Below are positions 1 to 6,337 of a stretch of 10,503 nt of DNA, piece after piece (the first letter of the stretch is position 1; every line of letters begins with the position of its first letter). The stretch is taken from the NCBI GenBank assembly GCA_964542255.1, contig CAZITV010000075.1, forward strand, positions 1 through 10,503, read 5' to 3'. The translations under genes were made by a program, and so were the position numbers. A model generated the notes under the pieces. It searched no databases, was not told the DNA's origin, and saw only the letters and a program-made list of their open reading frames with translations. The stretch is from CAYMSF01 sp964542255 (GTDB taxonomy: Bacteria > Verrucomicrobiota > Lentisphaeria > Victivallales > Victivallaceae).

Positions 1-142
1 TCACTCAAAGTTCTTTGACTCGGATACATCGCACTATTCAATTTTCAAACAACCGCAACAGGCTAACCCGTTGAACGCCACTACCCGATCAGCAGTGACA
101 GAATTTTAAATTACACCCGGTTCACTTTATTTGCAAACCGCA
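1..142 (-). promoter_or_regulatory. Probable rRNA operon leader (16S expected just beyond the left edge)
   Basis: On the minus strand, about 25-50 bases from the window edge, there is a TTTGAAAATTGAATAG element. It resembles the boxA-type antitermination element found in many bacterial rRNA leaders and in 16S-23S spacers. It is followed by the inverted repeat TCAAAG-AA-CTTTGA at 4-17, of the kind seen close to mature rRNA ends. A good promoter lies at 143-170, which would give a leader of at least 135 bases, a normal length for rRNA. The rRNA gene itself is not in the window, so the call rests on the leader alone. The alternative is the leader of some other strongly expressed minus-strand gene. 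Confidence 0.45.
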
Positions 143-170
143 ATCATAATTTTTTTTAACTTTTTTTCAA
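143..170 (-). promoter_or_regulatory. Strong-looking sigma70-type promoter, minus strand
   Basis: The -35 box TTGAAA (170-165) and the -10 box TATGAT (148-143) each match consensus at 5 of 6 positions and are 16 bases apart. The spacer is almost entirely A/T, with a run of eight A's next to the -10 box. The promoter points left, towards the boxA-like leader. Its strength and position fit an rRNA promoter. The -10 and -35 boxes are seen directly; the use of the promoter is inferred. Confidence 0.5.
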
Positions 171-248
171 CCCCGACCCGCTTCAAGCGTCTCCACTCTT
201 TTGGGGCGGACTTTTAATTTAGCACACCACTACAAACTAGCAAATCAA

Positions 249-276
249 TTTCTAACTTTTTTACAACTTTTTTTAA
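249..276 (-). promoter_or_regulatory. Possible second, upstream promoter or UP-like A-tract block
   Basis: This block repeats the design of the promoter at 143-170. It has TTAAAA (276-271), a 16-base A-rich spacer and TAGAAA (254-249), with each box matching consensus at 4 of 6 positions. It lies 106 bases further upstream. It could be the P1 of a tandem P1/P2 rRNA promoter pair or simply a bent A-tract region. The boxes are weak, so the promoter reading is tentative. Confidence 0.25.
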
Positions 277-280
277 CTTA

Positions 281-640
281 TCTCACGCCAATATCAGCTT
301 TAAACCAATTTCGTAGCTAATTTGTACAGCTCTAAGTATATGCAAAATAGTATCTGTTACCACATAATACACGCCGGAAGTTAATTATTTTCTTATTCTT
401 GCTGGAATTATTAGCATAAATTTGTATAAAAACTATTTTGATTTTTTTAAGCAAGTTATTTATTGAATTTGGTGCCGGACGCTGTATTTTGTAAACCGTT
501 CTGCAATATATAGTGTGTGTTATTTATTATTCAGCCCCTGCGGCAAAAGTATTTTAGATAAGCTTCAGGCTTAATAACGCTCAATAAACACTTAGTTTCA
601 TTCTTTAAATATTCTTTTATCAGGTAGAAAAGTTCGCGCC
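281..640. other. AT-rich intergenic region with no recognisable gene
   Basis: This 360-base stretch lies between the presumed rRNA promoters, which read left, and the J-domain gene, which reads right. It must hold the promoter of the J-domain/glycosyltransferase pair. Several TATAAA-like boxes occur, for example at 425-430, but none has a convincing -35 partner at 16-18 bases. A small inverted repeat (TAAGC, five-base loop, GCTTA) lies near 560-574. Only very short open frames exist, such as a 14-codon one starting near 340. I see no tRNA or riboswitch pattern. Confidence 0.6.
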
Positions 641-1792
641 ATGAAGAGAAAAGTCAAACACCGCTCCAAATATAGCTGGCTGCAGCCGCAAAAGAAAATG
701 CCTTTCGGATATTACGCTATTGTTCTCCTCGACAGCGCAACTGTCAAAACAGATTTTGTTCGCCGCCATCTAAAAATTAAAAACCTATTCGAAAAAACTC
801 AGGAGGAATGGCAAAATCATTGCTCCGTTGAGCGTCCGGAGTATGAACGCTGGCAGCATCTCACTTTTGGCGCTTTGGAACAGGAACACCGCGAGTTCGA
901 GGCGACCGCTGTCCGACTTGAGACGCTGTTGGATAACGCGGAAAAATATGCTTTCGGCGCCAGTATAAAAATTTCGGAGGCATTTGTTCAGGTAGAAACA
1001 CATTTAAATCAGGGAGGCAGCCTTGAAGAGTTGTTTAAACCATTTTATGACGAATTAGAGGAAGATGACGGAGAACTTGAGGAGGAGGATGTATTAGATG
1101 AAGAAGATGATGATAACTCCTGGAGTAATTTTGGTAAAACCTTAGAAGAATTTATCCGGCAAATGCACGAATCTTTTGGAGATGACAATTATGCGGATTC
1201 GGGGCTCAAAAAACACCATGACTCGCCGGGTAAAACTCACGAGAAAAACCAGCTGCGCGCTATTTACCGCAAGCTATGCAAAAGACTGCATCCTGATACC
1301 GGCTGCGAGTTTGATGATAATACCCGGGAGATTTGGCATACCATTCAAAACGCCTACGAATCCGGCGATTTAGAGCGGCTTGAAGCAATTCAGGCCAGAA
1401 TGGATTTACAGAATGACATCAGCAAAGGCACAATTTCGTGTTCAAATATTTTAGCCGTTATCAAAGAGTTTGAACTAGGTATTAAATCCGTAAAGTCACT
1501 CATTGCCCGCGCAAAACGCCAAAAGGTGTGGGGATTTCTCAAGTGGGATGAAAAAAAGCGGCAGAAACATAAAACAACCATTACTCTTGAAAAGCAGCTT
1601 GCCATCTCGTATCTTAAAGGTAAAATCAAAGAATATGAACTAACTTTTGAGCGGTGGCGCAAACAGCACAAACAGGCAGCACACAACAACAACGCTGCAA
1701 AATTTGCCGGCGCTTCCAGTGCGCCGCGCAATAAAACTAAAAAAACGGCAGTGGCAGATGACAGCGAAAAACAGATGTGTTTTGATTTTTAA
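641..1792 (+). CDS. Atypical J-domain protein (possible Hsp70 co-chaperone)
   Basis: A 383-residue soluble protein with no signal peptide or membrane segment. The recognisable part is a short J-domain core at about residues 203-250. Helix II reads QLRAIYRKLCKRLHPD with the HPD motif at 217-219, and helix III ends in AYESGDLERLEAI. HPD is the tripeptide by which J proteins stimulate the ATPase of DnaK/Hsp70. The Gly/Phe region, zinc fingers and C-terminal substrate-binding domains of true DnaJ are absent. The N-terminus (1-50) is basic and aromatic. A tract at about 137-158 is almost all Asp and Glu. Residues 265-345 look helical and basic and could be coiled coil, with a Lys-rich, low-complexity tail. 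The start is the first Met; its ribosome-binding site is poor (AGG about 15 bases upstream), so the start is less certain than the frame. The glycosyltransferase gene begins 15 bases after the stop. The client is unknown. The HPD core is clear, but the specific function cannot be called. Confidence 0.8.
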   Translation: MKRKVKHRSKYSWLQPQKKMPFGYYAIVLLDSATVKTDFVRRHLKIKNLFEKTQEEWQNHCSVERPEYERWQHLTFGALEQEHREFEATAVRLETLLDNAEKYAFGASIKISEAFVQVETHLNQGGSLEELFKPFYDELEEDDGELEEEDVLDEEDDDNSWSNFGKTLEEFIRQMHESFGDDNYADSGLKKHHDSPGKTHEKNQLRAIYRKLCKRLHPDTGCEFDDNTREIWHTIQNAYESGDLERLEAIQARMDLQNDISKGTISCSNILAVIKEFELGIKSVKSLIARAKRQKVWGFLKWDEKKRQKHKTTITLEKQLAISYLKGKIKEYELTFERWRKQHKQAAHNNNAAKFAGASSAPRNKTKKTAVADDSEKQMCFDF

Positions 1793-1796
1793 TTTT

Positions 1797-1800
1797 GAGG
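1797..1800 (+). promoter_or_regulatory. Ribosome-binding site of the glycosyltransferase gene
   Basis: GAGG lies 7 bases before the ATG at 1808, inside the 15-base gap after the J-domain gene. This supports the chosen start and translation from a shared transcript. Confidence 0.7.
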
Positions 1801-1807
1801 ACGTTTT

Positions 1808-2926
1808 ATGAAAATTGCAATTGAAGCTACTTTGGCGCAGGGCAAGGCAACAGGTTTCGGGCAATACGTAAAATGTCTGCTGCATGAATTCGCCGCAATG
1901 GATACCGGGCACGAGTTTTTACTCATGCATAGCTCGCGTGAATGGCAAGGCGATGATTACGGCAAAAATTTTACCCCGGTATCTTATTACTGTTTCAAAC
2001 AATCTCTTGGGATTGTGTTGAGGTTAAATCGTGTGTTAATTGACCGTGGTGCGGACTTGTTTCATGCCACCTGCACGACCGGGATTCCTCCGAATTTATC
2101 AATTCCTGGCGTTACTACGGTGTGCGACCTCTATCCAATGCTGCATCCTGAGAATTGCGGTATTTTGCAAAGTTATTTTTTTAACCGCTTGATCCGCTGG
2201 ACGATAAATAACTCTGTTCACTTTTTGTGTATTTCCAAATTTACCGCCGATGAGTTATCACGCTATTGTCAAGTGCCGCCGGATAAAATATCCGTAACGC
2301 ATTTAGCTCCGGCTATCCTGACAGACAGTGAACCGCTGCCGCGCGAACAACGTTACGGCATACTCTGTGTCGGCGCAATTGAGCCAAGAAAAAATCAATT
2401 ATTGCTGCTGGATGCATACAGTCTGGCACTAAAACAGATGCCGAACCTGCCGCCATTAACGTTTGTTGGTCCTGACCGCGGCGACGGGGCTGAATTGTTA
2501 AGAAAAATCAAACAGCTGCAGCTTGAACAACGAGTATTCCATCTTCCTTATGTATCACAAACGGAGATTCTTGCACATTATCGGCGGGCATCACTATTTG
2601 TATTTCCATCGCGCTATGAGGGCTTTGGTCTGCCACTACTTGAAGCCATGCAGTTCCAACTGCCAATCCTCTGCGGGGACATTCCGGTATTACGTGAAAT
2701 CGGTGACGGCTACCCGGTATTTATCAATCCTGATGACGTGGAGTCGTGGTGTGCCAACCTGATACGCTGCTGCAGTGCCCAGGTTCAAGTAAACGCTGAA
2801 GCGGGCAGAAAAAATCTTGCCCGCTTTTCCTGGCACCGCTGCGCAGAAGAAACGCTGGCGGTCTATCTGCGGCAAGCCGAAATCCGGAAGATGCCTGCAT
2901 CGTCAGGAATCCGGCCCGCAAAATAG
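1808..2926 (+). CDS. Glycosyltransferase, GT4 family (GT-B fold)
   Basis: A 372-residue cytoplasmic or membrane-associated enzyme, expected to transfer a sugar from a nucleotide-sugar donor to a glycan or lipid acceptor. The N-terminal acceptor half runs to about residue 175 and includes a Gly-rich loop (GFGQY, 16-20) and the LFHAT and VCDLYP segments typical of these enzymes. The C-terminal donor half begins at about 183 with VGAIEPRKN (188-196). It carries the EX7E motif, Glu271 and Glu279 in YEGFGLPLLEAM, which contacts the donor sugar-nucleotide in GT4 retaining enzymes. Residues 307-353 (NPDDVESW, then FSW-RCAEETL) match the usual family ending. Length is normal for the family (about 360-400). 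Mannosyltransferases that build O-antigen or other surface glycans share this pattern, but donor and acceptor cannot be read from the sequence. No other glycan genes lie next to it; its only partner is the J-domain gene upstream. Confidence 0.9.
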   Translation: MKIAIEATLAQGKATGFGQYVKCLLHEFAAMDTGHEFLLMHSSREWQGDDYGKNFTPVSYYCFKQSLGIVLRLNRVLIDRGADLFHATCTTGIPPNLSIPGVTTVCDLYPMLHPENCGILQSYFFNRLIRWTINNSVHFLCISKFTADELSRYCQVPPDKISVTHLAPAILTDSEPLPREQRYGILCVGAIEPRKNQLLLLDAYSLALKQMPNLPPLTFVGPDRGDGAELLRKIKQLQLEQRVFHLPYVSQTEILAHYRRASLFVFPSRYEGFGLPLLEAMQFQLPILCGDIPVLREIGDGYPVFINPDDVESWCANLIRCCSAQVQVNAEAGRKNLARFSWHRCAEETLAVYLRQAEIRKMPASSGIRPAK

Positions 2927-2990
2927 CCATCAATAATCTTTCGATTTATGTCTGTCATTCATTTATGACGAATTACTTACCAGCGCGTAA
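2927..2990. other. Convergent intergenic gap without a strong terminator
   Basis: The plus-strand pair and the minus-strand run end facing each other here. The only hairpin I see is GTCAT-TCATTT-ATGAC (2954-2969), with a 5-base-pair stem and no following T-run on either strand. A 9-base direct repeat, AATTACTTA, occurs at 2971-2979 and 2989-2997, the second copy spanning the stop codon of the SPFH gene. If transcription ends here, it is by a weak hairpin or by Rho. Confidence 0.35.
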
Positions 2991-4781
2991 TTACTTATTT
3001 AATACTGCTGCCGGGCGTACCGGCAACGCCAGTGAACTATTGCGCAAGTCAGTCCAGAATGTCCCCTCACCGGCGTAAATAATCTGCGTTTCAACTTTGG
3101 GGTTCAAAAATTCAACTAGTTTCAATTCACTCAAGTACTCTGGTTTCCCAATCGCTTTTGCTTTTAGATTTGCGCCGATGGAGCGCTGATTGTCCAGCAT
3201 ATAGACAACATTCGCTTCGGTTTCGCCTTTGAGCTTATTGATTTGAGCCACTATTTCGGATTTTTGCAGTTGCAGTTTTGCAACTTCCAGTGCCGTGGCT
3301 GCGCGGATTTTCTCTACTGATTGATTTTGATTGGCGGCAATTTCCGCCACTAATTTTTTGGTTTCTTGTTCTACTTCTCTTACCCGCTGTTCAATTAACG
3401 CCACCTGAGTATTAAGTTCTGCCTGAATTTTGGCAGTTTCCTGCAGTGATAAATTGGTCAATTTTTGCTCTTTGGCCAGACTTACGTCACGAATCGGGTT
3501 AAGAATATCCAGTGGAATTTCCACATTGCGGATAATGGCATTGTGAACAATAATATTCTTTTCCGCCAATGTCTTAACCAAGTCGCTGCGCAACTCGTTC
3601 TGAAAAGTTTCTCTGCCCTCGCCCATAATGAAATCCTGAGCACGGTAGCTGGAACCTTTCAACCGGGAAACTGAAAGCACCTGCGGCAGGATTATCTTTT
3701 CCACAACCTGGGGTAAATCACCATACAGCAGATAAATTCTGGAAATGTGCTCCGGCATTAACTCAAATTCGACCGTCATATCAATCATAATTTTAAACCC
3801 GTCCCGGGACGGAAACTCAACAAAATGGCTAATCCCGTATATCGCTGAATCAGCCGCGCCAACAACCTTTCTCGAATCATCGATTTTGGCTTGCGCTTTG
3901 CCTAATGCTACCTTTTTACGCTCTGTTTTCTCTTTTTGCACCAGAGGCGCCGCCCGCTGCGATGATGAAGATCTACTATCTGAAGATTTTGTTGCCTGCT
4001 CGATACGAAGCTGTTTTTGGACATTAAGCGTATTTTCCTGCATCTCATCGAGGGCAGTGCCGGCAGTATCCTGCCGGTTTTTCGCAGCAATAATACTGCG
4101 GCCTTCTTCCTGACCAGACATAGTAACCTGATTCATGCCAATTTCAATAATATTCACCTGATAAGCATAAGGATTAAGGTAATACAGCCCGGGTTGCAGA
4201 ATATCACGCAACACCCCTTTTTGTCCCATTTTAGCAAATTCCCCACTGACATATTCTCTGCCGTTTTGTGATGTAATCACTCCAACATAGCCAATCGGAA
4301 TATTTACCGCATCAATGATATCCACATGATAGCCCTGTGGATTTAGCCGGTAAATGCCAGGGCCAAGCACATTACGCCAAACCCCCTTGCTGTTCCGGTC
4401 CGGGGCAATAACATCGCCGGGATTGAGCTCCTTGCCCACTTTGGCGGTTACAATACCTACCTTGCCGAGCGGAATAGTAATCGCCGGCACAATCGTAATG
4501 TCATGTAAAAACGGGTCAAGAAAGTGGCGTCCCTCTGCCAGCGGTTCTGCCCAAATCCCCTTCTCGCCGGGTGCTACAAGAATTTGTCCCGCTGCCGGAC
4601 TGCTGCCGGTTTTGGCAGTAACTACCGCCATATAACCTGCCGGAACATAAAACCGGCAAAAAAACCATTGATAAGAACAGTAAGCAAATAAGGCAATTAC
4701 CGCTAAGAACAGTAACGAGAAGCCGAGGTGACGTTTGTTCATCGCTAATCCTGATGCTAAATTGGTTGGATTGTTATTCAT
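2991..4781 (-). CDS. SPFH/band 7 (flotillin-like) membrane protein with triple N-terminal module and a long insertion
   Basis: A 596-residue protein. One membrane helix at about 19-40 follows a short cytoplasmic N-terminus. Next come three related modules of about 55 residues (about 46-100, 104-158, 162-214). Their shared pattern is GxVGVvT...G...pGdviA....KGv.r.vL.pG.Y.lNPy.Y.V. Residues 230-317 are a low-complexity, charged, Ser-rich stretch (SSDSRSSSS at 267-274) absent from the paralogue. The SPFH core is at about 318-430 (DGFKIMIDMTVEFEL, later VEIPLDILNPI), followed by a long Gln/Lys/Glu-rich coiled coil (about 435-545) and a globular tail. SPFH proteins oligomerise into membrane scaffolds that organise lipid microdomains or hold membrane proteases and transporters. 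The ATG shares one base with the stop of the upstream SPFH gene (TAATG), and AAGGGGG lies 6 bases before it, so translation is probably coupled. A second Met at residue 14 is possible but less likely. The family call is firm; the partner is unknown. Confidence 0.88.
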   Translation of the reverse strand: MNNNPTNLASGLAMNKRHLGFSLLFLAVIALFAYCSYQWFFCRFYVPAGYMAVVTAKTGSSPAAGQILVAPGEKGIWAEPLAEGRHFLDPFLHDITIVPAITIPLGKVGIVTAKVGKELNPGDVIAPDRNSKGVWRNVLGPGIYRLNPQGYHVDIIDAVNIPIGYVGVITSQNGREYVSGEFAKMGQKGVLRDILQPGLYYLNPYAYQVNIIEIGMNQVTMSGQEEGRSIIAAKNRQDTAGTALDEMQENTLNVQKQLRIEQATKSSDSRSSSSQRAAPLVQKEKTERKKVALGKAQAKIDDSRKVVGAADSAIYGISHFVEFPSRDGFKIMIDMTVEFELMPEHISRIYLLYGDLPQVVEKIILPQVLSVSRLKGSSYRAQDFIMGEGRETFQNELRSDLVKTLAEKNIIVHNAIIRNVEIPLDILNPIRDVSLAKEQKLTNLSLQETAKIQAELNTQVALIEQRVREVEQETKKLVAEIAANQNQSVEKIRAATALEVAKLQLQKSEIVAQINKLKGETEANVVYMLDNQRSIGANLKAKAIGKPEYLSELKLVEFLNPKVETQIIYAGEGTFWTDLRNSSLALPVRPAAVLNK

Positions 4782-6268
4782 TATTTACCCCCTTGCTTTA
4801 CCGGTGCAGACAACAACGGAATGCCAAACATCTGACGGTCGCCGCCGGCGCTGTTTGACATAATTGTACGAATTCCAGGCGCCAGTTTTTCATATAGTTT
4901 GGCTCTGATAAAATAGTCTCCCCCTCCGTATGCTTCAATATTCTGTTTCAGCACTTGGGCATCGTTGCGGTTGCTCAGATCAATAACCTGACGGTCTGCT
5001 TCTGCAATATTCAGCTTGGATTTGCTTTCTGCCTGAGCCGTTTGAATAGAGGTTTCCGCTACGACCAGTTCCGTTTTGGCGGCGATAGTCTTTTCCAGCT
5101 GCTCCTGTTTAGCTGCGATTTCGGCGGTAATTTTATTGGTATTGGCATCAACGGTGCGACCGCTCTGCAATGCGAGCATTTGCTGTTTTTTAAGTTCAGC
5201 ATCTGACTTCGCCTGCTCGATTTGCTGTCCAAATTTTTTGGCTTCCTGGCTGGCGATTTCGCGGTTACGAATAATGCCTGCGATTGCCTGTGGTGGAATA
5301 ATGTCGCGAATTAAGACGGAATTAATGGAAATCCCCCATTTTTGGCAATTGTGCCGCAAATAATTTTCCAACTCCTCTTGAAACAGCTGACGGCTCTCGC
5401 CAATCATAAATTCGGTAGCACTCTTCTTGCTGCCTTCGATGCGGGCAAAACCGCGTACCGACGGCAGTATCAGCTTATTGAGAATATCATCCATATCGCC
5501 GACTTCCTGCGCCAACCGCGCCGCTTTGCCCTGTTCAATATTAAACTCCACGGTGCCTTCCATCGAAACACTGAATCCGTCAACCGTAAAAAAATTAATT
5601 GCTTCAGTGCCGCTGAATTCATGCCGCTGGCTTTGGATGTTAACTATCGTAACGCTTTGAATAAATGGATTAATACGGTGGGTGCCCTCTTTAAGCACTT
5701 CAGCCTGAACACCTTTCACCTCAGGTTTGACTAAAAAACCGTTACTGAACTTAAAGTCATTGGCGGTACCGGAAAAAATATCTGCACCGCAGAGAGCGCC
5801 AACGACGCCAACATTACCTGGCATAATTTTAATATCTTCGTAAATGCGCACTTCGTAAGCGTACGGATTGACGCGGTGTTTGCCAGTGCCGAGTACTTCT
5901 GTCACGACTCCTTTGTGGCTGCTGTCCGGGGCAAGGATCTGTCCTTCCGGCAAATCTTTGCCGTACTTTCTGACCAGCACTCCGAACTTTCCCGCGGGGA
6001 TATCAATAATGTTGACAATTTTCCAATCCCACGTATAAGGGTTGCGGAAATATCTGCCTTCGCCGATAGTTTCCAACTGGATACCCTTGTACTTGGCATC
6101 TGTGGCAATAATTTCACCTGGCGGTAAATTTTCTCCGGTTTTACGGATTAACACCGCAACCTGTCCATCTTCTGGTTCAATTCGGCAACCATACCAAATA
6201 AACAGTGCAATAAAAAGTACTCCGGCGGCGATCATCACCGGCACTGCCCCAACTGCATACTTCATCAT
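4781..6268 (-). CDS. SPFH/band 7 (flotillin-like) membrane protein, first of a paralogous pair
   Basis: 495 residues from the chosen start. A single membrane helix at about 5-27 is followed by three repeated modules at about 32-85, 91-143 and 150-209. These show the same pattern as the neighbouring SPFH protein (for example PEGQILAPDSSHKGVVTEVL in the second). The SPFH core spans about 220-330 (VDGFSVSMEGTVEFNIEQG; then LIRDIIPPQAIAGII). A coiled coil rich in Ala, Glu, Lys and Gln follows (about 335-425), then a short tail with GGGDYF. The protein should sit in the inner membrane and form large homo- or hetero-oligomers, probably with its downstream paralogue at near-equal amounts, given the TAATG overlap. 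The frame extends 15 codons further upstream, to an ATG at 6313. I place the start at 6268 because an excellent AAGGAGGG sits 5 bases before it and the membrane helix then begins almost at once. The next codon is also ATG (6265) and is equally possible. The ATPase gene ends 69 bases upstream. Confidence 0.88.
   Translation of the reverse strand: MMKYAVGAVPVMIAAGVLFIALFIWYGCRIEPEDGQVAVLIRKTGENLPPGEIIATDAKYKGIQLETIGEGRYFRNPYTWDWKIVNIIDIPAGKFGVLVRKYGKDLPEGQILAPDSSHKGVVTEVLGTGKHRVNPYAYEVRIYEDIKIMPGNVGVVGALCGADIFSGTANDFKFSNGFLVKPEVKGVQAEVLKEGTHRINPFIQSVTIVNIQSQRHEFSGTEAINFFTVDGFSVSMEGTVEFNIEQGKAARLAQEVGDMDDILNKLILPSVRGFARIEGSKKSATEFMIGESRQLFQEELENYLRHNCQKWGISINSVLIRDIIPPQAIAGIIRNREIASQEAKKFGQQIEQAKSDAELKKQQMLALQSGRTVDANTNKITAEIAAKQEQLEKTIAAKTELVVAETSIQTAQAESKSKLNIAEADRQVIDLSNRNDAQVLKQNIEAYGGGDYFIRAKLYEKLAPGIRTIMSNSAGGDRQMFGIPLLSAPVKQGGK
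4788..4794 (-). promoter_or_regulatory. Ribosome-binding site for the downstream SPFH gene, inside the upstream gene
   Basis: AAGGGGG lies 6 bases before the ATG at 4781, within the last codons of the upstream SPFH gene. Together with the TAATG stop/start overlap, this supports the long start and translational coupling of the pair. Confidence 0.75.
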
Positions 6269-6272
6269 CAGT

Positions 6273-6280
6273 CCCTCCTT
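6273..6280 (-). promoter_or_regulatory. Strong ribosome-binding site that sets the SPFH start
   Basis: AAGGAGGG, close to a perfect anti-Shine-Dalgarno match, lies before the tandem ATG-ATG at 6268 and 6265. It would be coding sequence if the longer frame from 6313 were used, which argues against that longer start. Confidence 0.8.
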
Positions 6281-6337
6281 AAAAAATGTTGAAAACAACC
6301 GGGTTGCTCCCACGATTTTTTGGTAATTTATACGAGC

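Noticed and set aside
399..430. TTGCTG ... TATAAA as promoter of the J-domain gene
   Set aside because: The spacing is 20 bases and the -35 box matches at only three positions.
1390..1912. Cys- and Leu-rich minus-strand frames opposite the J-domain gene and the start of the glycosyltransferase gene
   Set aside because: They overlap the junction of two well-supported genes on the other strand and have no supporting start site or family pattern.
2954..2969. Hairpin GTCAT/ATGAC as a bidirectional terminator
   Set aside because: The stem is only five pairs, AT-rich, and is not followed by a T-run on either strand.
2971..2997. 9-base direct repeat AATTACTTA as a target-site duplication
   Set aside because: The two copies are only 9 bases apart with nothing between them that could be an element; chance in AT-rich sequence is enough.
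3465..5734. Several plus-strand open frames of 70-130 codons opposite the SPFH genes
   Set aside because: They are antisense to two clear SPFH genes with full domain structure, lack ribosome-binding sites and encode no recognisable domain.
6291..6305. CAACC-C-GGTTG palindrome between the ATPase and SPFH genes as terminator or operator
   Set aside because: The usable stem is about four pairs with a tiny loop and a short T-run; too weak to call.
6269..6313. 15-codon N-terminal extension of the first SPFH protein from an ATG at 6313
   Set aside because: It would make the near-perfect ribosome-binding site at 6273-6280 part of the coding sequence; the start at 6268 leads directly into the membrane helix.
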